A stretch of 64,000 nucleotides of DNA from Hymenobacter sp. GOD-10R (GTDB taxonomy: Bacteria > Bacteroidota > Bacteroidia > Cytophagales > Hymenobacteraceae). The position numbers were made by a program, and so were the translations under genes. Below are positions 19,176-30,100 of this stretch, piece after piece. The notes beneath the pieces are model-generated. The model saw nothing but the letters and a program-made list of their open reading frames with translations, was not told the DNA's origin and did not search any database. The stretch covers positions 6,438,501-6,502,500 of the forward strand of contig NZ_CP141184.1 of assembly GCF_035609205.1 (NCBI RefSeq). Direction: 5' to 3'. How positions within the stretch are numbered: the first letter of the stretch is position 1; every line of letters begins with the position of its first letter.

Positions 19176-22100
19176 ATGATTCTTTCTAGTACGCGTTCTT
19201 CCTGCTTGGCTGCGCGCCAGGCAGGAGCTGGCTTCGTGCGTTTATTTTGTCTAGGTAGCCTCTTCTTCGTAGCAGGAGCAGCGCACGCACAAGCCCCCAC
19301 GGTCACCAGCCTCTCGCCCGCGCGCAATGCCCGCTCGGCCCCGCGCACCACCGACGTGAGTGTAGGTTTCAGTCAAGCCTTAAGCAACAACGCGGCTACC
19401 CTAGGTGCCCTGAAGGTCTTCAGTCAGCAAAGCGGCGGCAAAAAAGCAGGCACGGCTACCGTCAGCGGCAACACGCTCAGCTTCAATCCAACTACGGACT
19501 TCAAAGCGGGCGAAACGGTGTTTGCGACGGTAACGGCGGGTGCCCAGAGTACAAGTGGCACGGCGGCTACCCCGAATGTTTTTCAGTTTACCACGGCAGT
19601 TAGCCATAGTAGCGGCACGTTTGCCAGCCGACAAGAGCTACCCGTGGGCATCCGCCCGTCCGGTATCGCGACGGGCGACATCGACGGGGATGGCGACCTC
19701 GACCTGCTTGCCACTAGCTCTGAATTCGTCAGTGTGCGCCTGAACGATGGCACGGGCTCTTTCTCCGGCAAGCAAACATTGCCCATCGCTCCTACTTACG
19801 GTATTGCCCTAGGTGACCTAGATGCCGATGGCGACCTAGACTTGGTACTTGGCAACTACGCTTCGTCTACCAGCTTGAAAGTCAACGTGCTTTTCAATGA
19901 TGGTACCGGCAACTTCGCTGGCAATCAGGAAGTAGCAGTGCGAGGAGCGTTGAATCTGGCACTAAATGACATCGACGGGGACGGCGACTTGGACCTGCTC
20001 GCCGCGGGCGGCGCTACAGCCAGCGTGCGTGTTAATGACGGCCTGGGTACTTTTTCGGGCAGCCAAGAGGTAGCGGTTAACGGCTCGACCTATGACCTAG
20101 CCGTCGCTGATATTGACAGCGATGGGGACCTGGACCTGCTCACGACCAGTCCGCAGAATAACACCGTGAGTATCCGCCTGAACAATGGCCTGGGCACTTT
20201 TTCGGGCACCTACTACGTGACCGTGAGTGGAGGGCCTGTCGGTATTGTCACGGCCGACGTGGACAGCGACGGCGACCTGGATTTGATTACCGCGAATGGT
20301 AATGGCCTGTCACCCAACTCCAATACCAACGCGAGTGTGCAGCTGAACAATGGGAGCGGCACCTTCTCACCGGCTCTAAACCTCGGCGTGAACAACTACG
20401 CCTACGACATAACCGCTGCTGACGTGGAGGGCGACGGCGACCTTGATTTATTCATAGCCTATAGCACCGGCGTGAGCGTCCGCCTAAACAATGGGGCGGG
20501 CACCTTCTCTAACGGCCAGGAGGTAACAACCGGCGTTAATCCGAACAGGATAGTGGCGGTGGATTTAGATGGGGACAGTGACCTAGACCTGCTCACGCTC
20601 AATGGCATCAGCAGCAACGATGTGAGCGTACGGCTGAATCAGAATGCTGTGCCGAGCACGCCGGTGCGAGTTAGCGCTGTTTTGCCCGCGCGCAATGCCC
20701 GCTCGGCTCCGCGCAACACCGATGTGGCTGTGAGCTTCAACTATGCCTTGAGCAACACGGCCGCTACCCAAAGCGCGCTGCAAGTATTTAGCGCGCAACG
20801 TGGGGGCAAGCAAGCTGGCACAGCAACTGTGAATGGGAACACCCTAGCTTTCAACCCGAACACGGACTTCAAAGCCGGCGAAACCGTGTTTGCGACGGTG
20901 AAGTACGATGTTGTGACGACCAGCAATTTCGCGTTGCTTACGCCTCATGTCTTTCAGTTTACCACCGCTACCAGCCCGAGCGCCGGCCGCTTCGGGGCGG
21001 GTTCGGAAGTGCCGGTGAGCAACCCCAACAGCAATCCTGCTAGCGTAGCCACCGGCGACGTAGATGGCGACGGTGACCTGGATCTGCTGACGGCCAACCA
21101 GGGCGCCAACAGCGTGAGCGTACGTCTGAACAATGGCAGTGGCAGCTTCAGCGGCAACCAGGAAGTAGCCGTGAGCTCCGCACCGCTGAACCTAGCCCTA
21201 GGGGACCTGGACGGCGACGGCGACCTGGATTTTGCTACTACTAATGGACTGAACACCACCAGCAATGGCACCATAAGTATCCGCCTGAATAAGGGTGATG
21301 GGACCTTCTTCAACGGACCAGAGCTAACTACTGACGGGCGCTTCACGGGCGACCCCAATGGCTTATCCCTTAATGATATGGACGGCGACGGCGACCTGGA
21401 CCTCGTGACTACTTACCCAATCGATACTACTACTGGTGGTGCCGCGACGAGCATACGGCTCAATAATGGGGATGGCACCTTTAGCAACGGTGCCCAAGTA
21501 ACCATTGTAGAGCCTTCGCCCAAGGACGTAGCCGTAGGCGATGTGGACAACGACGGCGACCTAGACCTGCTGACGACTGGCTACAGCAACAACTTTGTGG
21601 CCCTGCGCCTGAATAATGGTCTGGGCACCTTCTCCACTCAGCTGGTGGTAACTGTGGGCACCAAGCCCATTAAGCTGGCACTGGGCGACTTAGATGGCAA
21701 TGGCACACTAGACCTGGTGACAGCCAACAGTAATAGCCTCAGCATCCGCCTGAACACGAACGGTATTTTCGGCGGCACCCTGAACCTAGCCCTAGCCAGC
21801 GCCCCCTTGGGGGTAAGCCTCGGCGACGTGGATGGCGATGCAGACCTGGACCTGGTAGTTGTGCGAAAAGATGCGAACGGTGCCGAGGTATACCTCAACA
21901 ACGGCGCTGCCTCCTTCACGGCCAGCCAAACAATAGCGGTGGGTTCTGCTCCGGCTGCCCTGACCCTCGGCGATGTAGACGGCGATGGCGCCCTGGACCT
22001 GCTGACGGCCAACTCTGCTAATCAAACGGTGAGCGTGCGCTTGAACAAAATTATCCTAGCTAACGCACCCGCCCAACTAACTGAGCAGGTGAGCCTCTAC

Positions 22101-22325
22101 CCTAACCCGGCGCATACGTCGGTGCGTCTGCGCTTGCCCGCCGAGCTAGCCAAGCAGCGCGTGCAGGTGCGTGTGCTCAACGCCCTCGGCCAAGTAGTGT
22201 TAATCCAAACCCTAGCAGCTCAGGCTACGCCCGAGCTAGCTCTACCGCACCTAGCCGCTGGCCTCTATAACCTCCAACTCCAAACCAGCCAAGGCATGAT
22301 CATCAAGCGCTTAGCTGTGGAGTAG
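19176..22325 (+). CDS. P4: two-propeller T9SS-secreted FG-GAP protein
   Basis: 1049 aa. Signal peptide (1-39, ends GAAHAQ), Ig-like (40-150), propeller 1 (about 165-490), Ig-like (490-605), propeller 2 (about 625-958), sorting tail (959-1049). It forms a subgroup with P6: both have GTFSGTYYVTVS in blade 4, a loop with Glu (DVEGDGDLDL) in blade 6 of propeller 1, NPNSNPASVATGDVDGD opening propeller 2 and a short blade ending RLNTNGIFGGTLNL. The last 275 bases of the propeller/tail junction are almost identical to P6 (see findings). Its ATG region and the 30 bases before it resemble those of P9. No TIG domain. Confidence 0.9.
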   Translation: MILSSTRSSCLAARQAGAGFVRLFCLGSLFFVAGAAHAQAPTVTSLSPARNARSAPRTTDVSVGFSQALSNNAATLGALKVFSQQSGGKKAGTATVSGNTLSFNPTTDFKAGETVFATVTAGAQSTSGTAATPNVFQFTTAVSHSSGTFASRQELPVGIRPSGIATGDIDGDGDLDLLATSSEFVSVRLNDGTGSFSGKQTLPIAPTYGIALGDLDADGDLDLVLGNYASSTSLKVNVLFNDGTGNFAGNQEVAVRGALNLALNDIDGDGDLDLLAAGGATASVRVNDGLGTFSGSQEVAVNGSTYDLAVADIDSDGDLDLLTTSPQNNTVSIRLNNGLGTFSGTYYVTVSGGPVGIVTADVDSDGDLDLITANGNGLSPNSNTNASVQLNNGSGTFSPALNLGVNNYAYDITAADVEGDGDLDLFIAYSTGVSVRLNNGAGTFSNGQEVTTGVNPNRIVAVDLDGDSDLDLLTLNGISSNDVSVRLNQNAVPSTPVRVSAVLPARNARSAPRNTDVAVSFNYALSNTAATQSALQVFSAQRGGKQAGTATVNGNTLAFNPNTDFKAGETVFATVKYDVVTTSNFALLTPHVFQFTTATSPSAGRFGAGSEVPVSNPNSNPASVATGDVDGDGDLDLLTANQGANSVSVRLNNGSGSFSGNQEVAVSSAPLNLALGDLDGDGDLDFATTNGLNTTSNGTISIRLNKGDGTFFNGPELTTDGRFTGDPNGLSLNDMDGDGDLDLVTTYPIDTTTGGAATSIRLNNGDGTFSNGAQVTIVEPSPKDVAVGDVDNDGDLDLLTTGYSNNFVALRLNNGLGTFSTQLVVTVGTKPIKLALGDLDGNGTLDLVTANSNSLSIRLNTNGIFGGTLNLALASAPLGVSLGDVDGDADLDLVVVRKDANGAEVYLNNGAASFTASQTIAVGSAPAALTLGDVDGDGALDLLTANSANQTVSVRLNKIILANAPAQLTEQVSLYPNPAHTSVRLRLPAELAKQRVQVRVLNALGQVVLIQTLAAQATPELALPHLAAGLYNLQLQTSQGMIIKRLAVE

Positions 22326-22338
22326 CCTATTGCTATAG

Positions 22339-22369
22339 AAGTCATTGCTTCGCTACGACGCAATGACTT
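22339..22369 (+). terminator. hairpin after P4
   Basis: Exact 10-bp arms aagtcattgc (22339-22348) and gcaatgactt (22360-22369), loop ttcgctacgac, followed by t and acgcc. It starts 13 bases after the stop of P4 and separates P3-P4 from P5. The remaining gap to 22475 holds no gene. Confidence 0.65.
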
Positions 22370-22474
22370 TACGCCTATTGTCTCCCTCGTTTTGCATGCG
22401 GCAGACGCTAGGTCTATACGCGTCTTATCGTTGCGCACTGCTTTCTCTCAGGTTGTTTCACCAACTGTTCCTCT

Positions 22475-25400
22475 ATGCGTATTACTACTCTTTCGCCTGC
22501 TCGCCGGATGCTGGCTGCCAGGCACACGACCATTAGCCTTGGGCTAGGTATCATTAGCCTGCTGCTGGGAAGCCTACCGAGCCTAGCACAAGCCCCGACC
22601 ACTACGCCGAGCAGCGGCTTTTTTAGCGGCGGGTTCGACACTAATGTGGGTACTAATCCGCAACGCGTGGCGCTAGGTGACGTCGACAAGGACGGTGACC
22701 TCGACCTACTTACGCTGAGTAGCAGCACGGTAAGCGTGCGCCTGAACACGGGTACGAGCCCCAACTTCAGCACCGGGTTTGAGGTGCCGATAGGAGCCAG
22801 TGCCCAGGGCTTGGCCGTGGGCGACTTAGATGGGGATGGAGACCTCGACCTAGCCATTGCCAACAACGTCAGTGCTGCCGGCCTAGGGTTCACGTTGAAA
22901 CTCAACAACGGGAACAACACCTTCACCACCAGCCCTAGCGGCGTGATGAACCCAAGCTTAAACAGCGTGGCGGTGGGTGATGTAGATGGCGATGGTGACC
23001 TGGACTTAGCTGTTGGTGGCACGGAAACGAGTAGCGTTAGTGTCTGGTTGAATAATGGCCGCGCTGTTTTTAGCAGTCCGCGTAGCACCACCACCGTCTA
23101 TGGCAACCAGGAAGTAACACTGGGCGATGTAGACAAGGATGGCGACCTCGACTTGCTCGTGGCTACGTCTACCAACGGCAGCCGCACGGTGAGCGTGCGC
23201 CTGAACACGAACGGAACGTTCGGCGGCGGCCAGAACGTAGGGGTGGGGCGTGATCCGCGCAGTGTAGCCCTGGGTGACCTAGATGGTGATGGTGCCCTGG
23301 ATTTTGTCGCCGCCAATGGCGATGATAATTCGGTGAGCGTGCGCCTGAATAACGGCAGCGCGACCTTCAGCGCCAGCCAGGAAGTAGGCGTCGGTAGCGT
23401 GCCGAATAGCGTAGCGGTAGGCGACGTAGATGGCGATGGGGACCTAGATTTTGTCGCCGCCAACTCCGGCGGCACTACCGTGAGCGTGTGCCTCAATAAT
23501 GGCAGTGGCCGCTTTATCTACGCCAACAATCAACTGGTGGCAACCGGCACGCGGCCCTACAGCGTCGCCCTCGGTGACGTCGATGGCGACGGTGACTTAG
23601 ATTTGGCAACCGCTAACATTGGTAGCGCAACAGCTAGCATACGTCTGAATCAGAACCAAGCCCTGCTTTTGCCTACCATCACCAGCCTGTCGCCGACCAG
23701 CAGCGCGGTGGGAAGTAGCGTGGTAATTACGGGTGCCAACTTTTTGAATGTCAAAGAAGTGACCTTCAATGGCGTTTCGGTGCCGGCGGCTAACCTAGTG
23801 CCCAATTCGCTGACGCAGTTAACGGTTATCGTGCCCCCAGGGGCTAGCACGGGGCCGGTTGTCGTCGTGACCACGGCGGGGGCTAGCAACGGGACTTTGT
23901 TAACGATTGGCGCCTCCGCACAGGTAATTGCCGTAATGCCAACTCGCAATGCGTCGGCGGCGCCCCGCACTACGTCCGTCGCTGCGACCTTCGACCAGCC
24001 CTTGAGCACGGCGGCGGCTACGCTCGGAGCCATTCGGGTGTTCGGCTCGCAGGCCGGCGGCAAGAAGGCCGGTAACGCTACTGTAAGCGGCAACACCTTG
24101 ACGTTTGATCCGAGCGCGGACTTCAAACCGGGCGAGAAGGTGCAAGCGACCATCACGCCTCAAGCCCAAAGTACGACCGGAGCCGCGGCCAAACCCCATG
24201 TGTTCCAATTCACGGCCGCTACTAGCCCGTCTTCCGGGGTGTTCAGTGGCGGCTCAGAGGTCAGTACGGCCGCTGGCGCTGTAACCACAGCGGTCGGCGA
24301 TATAGACGGTGACGGCGACCTAGATCTAGTGGCAACTATTAGTTCTATTCCAGATAGGGTGAATGTGCGCCTAAATGATGGTAGCGGCAGCTTCAGCGGC
24401 AGTCAAGAAGTTGCCGTTGGTAGCGCTACTTCCAGTATAGTCTTGGGCGATGTAGACGGTGACGGCGACCTCGACTTTGTAACAGGCAACGCCAGCACGG
24501 CTAGTGTTCGACTCAACAACGGGAGCGGCGTATTCGCTGGCGGGCAAGAAGTTGCTATCAATGGTACAGGCAACAAGGCGAGCCTAGGCGACATGGACGG
24601 CGACGGCGACTTAGACCTGGTGGCCAGCGACGGCGTGCACTTTAACAATGGGAGCGGCACGTTCAGCGGCCAAAATATTGCGGCTAGCAATGCCACTTCC
24701 TTGGTACTCGGGGATGTGGACAGTGACGGCGACCTAGATGTGGTGAGCGTGCTGTACGGGACCACTGGTCTAGCCAGCGTAGCGGTGAGTGTGCAGCTAA
24801 ACAATGGTGCCGGCGGCTTAAGCGCCGGGCAGGTACTACCCGAAGGAACAGGTACGTACAGCGACGTTGCCCTAGGTGACTTGGATGGCGACGGCGACTT
24901 GGACGTACTGACCATTGTGAGCTTCAACAACGCGGTGAGCGTGCGTTTGAACAACGGCAACGGCACCTTCGGTGATAGCCGGCAAGTGCTATTAACCGCG
25001 CAGCCCCAAGATCTAGAAGTTAGTGACGTGGATGGCGACGGCGACCTGGACTTACTCACGTCCCCGTTCAACGGCACCACCGTGAGCGTACGCCTTAATA
25101 ATGGCGCGGGCCTCTTCGGCAATGGACAGGATCTGTCTTTTGCCTCTGCACTCCAGAGTTTAACAACAGGTGACATCAACGGTGATGGAGCTCCGGACTT
25201 GCTCGTTGCCAACTTAACTGCATTTCGTACGCCAGGCCGCATAAGCGTGCGGCTGAATCAACCCACCACTAGTCCGCTCACGGTCACGGCGCTAGCGCCC
25301 AGGCGCAACAGGCTAGGTGCGCCGCGTACCGGCCCCATCACCGCTACTTTCAGCCAGTCGCTCAGCAATACGGCCGCGACCCTAGGTGCACTAAAGATAT

Positions 25401-26986
25401 TTAGTGCGCAGGCTGGCGGACAGAAAGCGGGCGCAGCAACAGTGAATGGTAACACGCTCAGCGTGAATCCTACTGCTGCGTTCAAGCCCGGCGAAACGGT
25501 CTTTGCCACGGTAACCACTGCCGTGCAAGGTAGCGGCGGCCAGACCCTAGGTGCCGGACAGGTTTACCAGTTTACCGCGGCCACAAGCCGAAGCCGGGAA
25601 ACAAGCTATTTCTCTGGCTTTTATGACGGCTCCGACCTAGCGGCTGGAGTCACGGAAGCAGGAGTTGTTGTGGCCGGCGTCGTTACTGGCGATGTAGATG
25701 GCGACGGTGACCTCGACCTGGTATCAGCAAAGGGCGTGCAGCTCAACAATGGCACCGCTGGCTTTGCACCCGGAGCGCCTATCATCATCAGCGGCACTCC
25801 GCGCGGCCTCGTACTAGGCGACCTAGATGGCGATGGGGACCTCGATGTCGTGGTAGTATCCAACACGGGTACCGGCGTTGTGCAACTGCGTGTGAACAAT
25901 GGGCAGGGCAGCTTCTCGGGCACTCAGCAAGTGAGCGTGGGCGCCGACCCTTCGGCCGTAGCGCTAGCCGACGTAGATGCTGACGGCGACCTAGACCTGC
26001 TCACCGCCAACTACAGCAGCAACTCGGTGAGCGTGCGCCTGAACAATGGCCAAGGCAGCTTCAGCGGGGGCTCAGAAGTAGCCGTAGGCGCGCAGCCCGT
26101 GAGCCTAGCTGTGGGTGACGTAGACAACGACGGCGACCTCGACCTACTCACGCCGAGCTTCAGCGGCACCACCGTGAGTGTGCGCCTGAATAACGGCACC
26201 GGCACATTCAGCGGCAGCCAGGAGGTAGCCGTCGGCTTCAATCCGCACAGCGTCGTGCTTGGGGATCTGGACGGTGACGGTGACCTCGACCTGGTAACAA
26301 CTAATTACAATGACTATACGCCAAACTACATCAATAGCAGCACCGTGAGTGTACGCCTAAACACGGGCAGCGGCACCTTCACGGGCACGCAAAACCAGCT
26401 GATTCCTTGGCGTGGATTGGTTAGCGCCGTGCTAGGCGACGTTGATAGTGATGGCGACCTAGACCTAGCTGTTGCCAGCGAGAATGATTACGGCAACGAG
26501 AATAGTACGGTGATCATCCGCCTCAACACCGGCGGGGGTAGCTTCTCCTTCTGGCAAAATGTTACCGTCGGCCGAGGGGTAGGCAGTCTTGCCTTCGGTG
26601 ATTTGGATGGGGACGGCGACGTGGATCTAGTGACGGGCAACGGCGCAGACGGTACGGCAAGTGTGCGCCTGAATCGACTATATGCCGAGCGGAGTGCGGC
26701 GGTGCTGCAAACGGCTACCAGCGCCAGCGCTTCCGCCCTGAGCCTCTTCCCGAACCCTAGCACCGGGCACTTTACGCTGAGCTATACCGCTGCTCAGCCG
26801 CAACCCGCAACCCTTACACTCACCGACCGCCTCGGCCGGGTAGTGCTACAGCAGCGTCTCTCCTTGCAAGCTGGGGTGAACTCCCTGCCCGTGGAAGCGC
26901 CTGCTTCGGCGGCTGGTCTCTACCAGCTCACGCTGCGTACGGCAACTGGCCAAGCGCACCAACAGAAAATCGTCATTCAACCCTAG
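22475..26986 (+). CDS. P5: three-propeller T9SS-secreted FG-GAP protein lacking the N-terminal Ig domain
   Basis: 1503 aa. The signal peptide (about 1-38, ends PSLAQ) runs almost directly into propeller 1 (about 60-393); the usual first Ig domain is absent. Then follow an IPT/TIG domain (397-480, PTITSLSPTSSAVGSSVVI...), Ig-like (482-590), propeller 2 (600-928), Ig-like without TIG (930-1045), propeller 3 (about 1065-1403) and a sorting tail (1410-1503). The tail is of a different lineage from all others in the array: LSLFPNPSTGHFTLSY and DRLGRVVLQQRL, ending KIVIQP. Blade 3 of propeller 2 is shortened (LVASDGVHFNNGSGTF). One blade carries a lone Cys (VSVCLNNG). Probably its own transcription unit. 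Confidence 0.9.
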   Translation: MRITTLSPARRMLAARHTTISLGLGIISLLLGSLPSLAQAPTTTPSSGFFSGGFDTNVGTNPQRVALGDVDKDGDLDLLTLSSSTVSVRLNTGTSPNFSTGFEVPIGASAQGLAVGDLDGDGDLDLAIANNVSAAGLGFTLKLNNGNNTFTTSPSGVMNPSLNSVAVGDVDGDGDLDLAVGGTETSSVSVWLNNGRAVFSSPRSTTTVYGNQEVTLGDVDKDGDLDLLVATSTNGSRTVSVRLNTNGTFGGGQNVGVGRDPRSVALGDLDGDGALDFVAANGDDNSVSVRLNNGSATFSASQEVGVGSVPNSVAVGDVDGDGDLDFVAANSGGTTVSVCLNNGSGRFIYANNQLVATGTRPYSVALGDVDGDGDLDLATANIGSATASIRLNQNQALLLPTITSLSPTSSAVGSSVVITGANFLNVKEVTFNGVSVPAANLVPNSLTQLTVIVPPGASTGPVVVVTTAGASNGTLLTIGASAQVIAVMPTRNASAAPRTTSVAATFDQPLSTAAATLGAIRVFGSQAGGKKAGNATVSGNTLTFDPSADFKPGEKVQATITPQAQSTTGAAAKPHVFQFTAATSPSSGVFSGGSEVSTAAGAVTTAVGDIDGDGDLDLVATISSIPDRVNVRLNDGSGSFSGSQEVAVGSATSSIVLGDVDGDGDLDFVTGNASTASVRLNNGSGVFAGGQEVAINGTGNKASLGDMDGDGDLDLVASDGVHFNNGSGTFSGQNIAASNATSLVLGDVDSDGDLDVVSVLYGTTGLASVAVSVQLNNGAGGLSAGQVLPEGTGTYSDVALGDLDGDGDLDVLTIVSFNNAVSVRLNNGNGTFGDSRQVLLTAQPQDLEVSDVDGDGDLDLLTSPFNGTTVSVRLNNGAGLFGNGQDLSFASALQSLTTGDINGDGAPDLLVANLTAFRTPGRISVRLNQPTTSPLTVTALAPRRNRLGAPRTGPITATFSQSLSNTAATLGALKIFSAQAGGQKAGAATVNGNTLSVNPTAAFKPGETVFATVTTAVQGSGGQTLGAGQVYQFTAATSRSRETSYFSGFYDGSDLAAGVTEAGVVVAGVVTGDVDGDGDLDLVSAKGVQLNNGTAGFAPGAPIIISGTPRGLVLGDLDGDGDLDVVVVSNTGTGVVQLRVNNGQGSFSGTQQVSVGADPSAVALADVDADGDLDLLTANYSSNSVSVRLNNGQGSFSGGSEVAVGAQPVSLAVGDVDNDGDLDLLTPSFSGTTVSVRLNNGTGTFSGSQEVAVGFNPHSVVLGDLDGDGDLDLVTTNYNDYTPNYINSSTVSVRLNTGSGTFTGTQNQLIPWRGLVSAVLGDVDSDGDLDLAVASENDYGNENSTVIIRLNTGGGSFSFWQNVTVGRGVGSLAFGDLDGDGDVDLVTGNGADGTASVRLNRLYAERSAAVLQTATSASASALSLFPNPSTGHFTLSYTAAQPQPATLTLTDRLGRVVLQQRLSLQAGVNSLPVEAPASAAGLYQLTLRTATGQAHQQKIVIQP

Positions 26987-26996
26987 CTCTTTGAGT

Positions 26997-27063
26997 TAGC
27001 TCGCTTCTTCCACAGGCGCTAACGCCTCCTATGGGCTCTAGCACTTGTAGAAGAAGCGAGCTA
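26997..27063 (+). terminator. hairpin after P5
   Basis: Exact 14-bp arms tagctcgcttcttc (26997-27010) and gaagaagcgagcta (27050-27063) enclosing a smaller hairpin (aggcg/cgcct, 27014-27027). An in-frame ATG for P6 at 27031 lies inside its loop, which argues for the later P6 start. Confidence 0.7.
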
Positions 27064-27102
27064 ATCAGTTGCTTCCAGCTTTACACACTACTAACAGGCT
27101 TT

Positions 27103-30100
27103 ATGGCATTATTAACTACGCTTTACAATCAGCCTGCGCTGATCTGCACCCGTGCCCGGCACTCTATCGGTGCGTTGCTATTGCTGACGGCTACAAGTGG
27201 GCAGGCGCAAAATCCAACTGTTGTGAGTCTCTCCCCCGCCCGCAACGCCCGCTCAGCGCCCCGTACCACCGACGTGACGGTAGGCTTCAGCCAAGCCCTG
27301 AGCAACACAGCTAGCACCCAACAAGCTCTAAAGGTTTTCAGCCAACAAGCCGGCGGCAAGAAAGCCGGTACAGCGACGGTTAACGGCAACACCCTTAGCT
27401 TCAATCCTACTACTGACTTTAAATCGGGGGAAATCGTCTTTGCGACTGTTACTGCCTCTGCGCAGAGCACGAGTGGCGCTGCCGCTACCCCGCATATCTT
27501 TCAATTTACCACGGCCGTTAGCCCTAGTACCGGCACGTTCATCAGCCGACAAGAGGTCCCGGTGGGCGTGCAACCCGTTGACCTAGCCAGCGGCGACCTC
27601 GACGGCGATGGCGACCCCGACCTACTTACCGCTGACTTTAACAGCAACACCGTGAGTGTGCGCCGCAACGATGGTACGGGTTCCTTTTCTGGCAACCAGA
27701 CAATCGCTTTTACGGCTGCGAGAAGCTTAGCCTTAGGTGACATCGACGGCGACGGCGACCTCGACTTAGTTGTTGGTAACTACTCTCCTTTCCGCCCAAC
27801 AACGATTACTGTGAGCGTGCGCTTCAATGATGGGGCTGGCAATTTCTCGGGCAACCAGACGATAGAGGCCGGAGCAACGGATGTATCCTTAAGCGATATA
27901 GACGGTGATGGCGACCTAGACCTACTCTCCGGCTCTTCCTCCTACTCCGACAACACCGTAAGTGTACGCCTGAACAACGGCGCGGGTATCTTTTCCGGCA
28001 ACCAAGAAGTGACCGTAAACGGCCAACCAAGTAGCCTAGCCACCGCTGATGTGGACAATGACGGCGACCTAGATCTGCTCACGGTCAACCCTTCTAATAG
28101 CACCGTGAGTATCCGCCTGAATAATGGCCAAGGCACTTTTTCGGGTACCTACTACGTGACCGTGACCGGTACCCCCGTCGACATAGCCGCGGCCGACGTG
28201 GATGGCGACGGCGACCTGGACTTTATCACGGCGAATGGAAATGGCGCCCCTACTTTCCCCGTCTTTTCCCGCAATGTAGGTGTGCAGCTCAACAACGGTA
28301 ACGGCACCTTCGCGCCTGCTCCTGACCTGGTCGTGAATGGCTACACGACCAGCGTAGCAACCGCCGATATCGAAGGCGACGGCGACCTAGATCTACTGAT
28401 ATCCTATAGCAATGGCGTTGCCTTACGACTGAACAATGGCACAGGCACCTTCTCGGGCAACCAAGATGTATCGACGAGCGCCGGCCCCCAGCGGGTAATA
28501 GCAGTAGACGTGGATAACGACGGCGACCTAGATCTGCTCACGCCCAACAGCACCAACGATGTAAGCGTCCGGTTGAATCAAAATGCTACGCCGAGCACGC
28601 CGGTGCAGGTTACGGCCGTTTCGCCCACGCGCAATGCTCGCGCAGTGGCCCGCACGACTGATGTGGCCGTGAGCTTTAACTATGCTCTAAGCAACACAAC
28701 CGGCACGCAGCAAGCGTTACGCGTGTTCAGCCAACAAGCTGGGGGCAAGAAAGCCGGTACAGCGACGGCAAATGATAATACACTCACGTTCAACTCTAAC
28801 GCTGACTTCAAGCCGGGTGAAACCGTGTTTACCACCGTGCGGCCTGACGTAGTAACCAGCAGCAACTTCACTTTGCTGACGCCCCACGTCTTTCAGTTCA
28901 CTACGGCTACCAGCCCGAGCGCCGGCCGCTTCGGTGCTGGCTCCGAGGTGTCGGTGAGCGGCCCCAACAGCACCCCCGCTAGCGTAGCCACCGGCGACGT
29001 GGATGGCGATGGTGACCTCGACTTGCTTACGGCTAACCAGGGCACCAACAGCGTGAGCGTACGCCTCAACAATGGCGGTGGCACCTTCTCCGGCACCTTG
29101 GAAGTATCTGTTGGCTTAGCCCCGCTGACCTTAGTGTTGGGCGATGTGGACGGCGACGGGGACCTAGACTTCGCTACGGCCAACGGCCTAAGCACGGCCG
29201 GCAAAGGCACCGTGAGTATCCGCCTGAATAATGGGAACGGTACTTTCGCCATCGGGCAGGAAATTCTCAACGGTGTCCGCTTCAATGGCTATGGCAATGG
29301 CCTAGCCCTAAATGACATGGATGGCGACGGCGACCTGGACGTAGTGACCAGCTCCCCCCTGGATCAGTACAGCGCCACCGGCGTGACGTCCGTACACCTC
29401 AACAATGGGGACGGCACCTTCACCGGAGGCGCTGTACTGGTAACCACCAGCCCTTTTCCCAAGGACATAGCCGTTGGCGACGTGGACAATGACGGCGACC
29501 TGGACATCCTCACAGCTAATGCTACTGACGTAAGTGTGCGCCTCAACTATGGTCTGGGCACCTTCGGCGGCAGTCAGCAGGTAGCCGTGAGCAGTAGTCC
29601 ACTCGAGCTAGCCTTGGGCGACCTGGATGGCAACGGCACGCTGGACTTAGTGACGGCAAACAGCAGCAACAGCCTCAGCATCCGTCTGAACACAAACGGT
29701 ATTTTCGGTGGCACCCTGAACCTACCATTAGCCAGTGCCCCCTTGAGCGTAAGCCTCGGCGATGTGGATGGCGATGCAGACCTGGACCTGGTAGTTGTGC
29801 GAAAAGATGCGAACGGTGCCGAGGTATACCTCAACAACGGCGCTGCCTCCTTCACGGCCAGCCAAACAATAGCGGTGGGTTCTGCTCCGGCTGCCCTGAC
29901 CCTCGGCGATGTAGACGGCGATGGCACCCTGGACCTGCTGACGGCCAACTCTGCTAATCAAACGGTGAGTGTGCGCTTGAACAAAATTATCCTAGCTAAC
30001 GCACCCGCCCAACTAACTGAGCAGGTGAGCCTCTACCCCAACCCAGCCCACACCTCGGTGCGCCTGCTCTTGCCTGCCGAGCTAGCTAAGCAGCGCCTAC

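Noticed and set aside
27031..27102. ATG at 27031 as the start of P6
   Set aside because: It lies in the loop of the P5 terminator hairpin and places 24 unrelated residues before a typical signal peptide starting at 27103.
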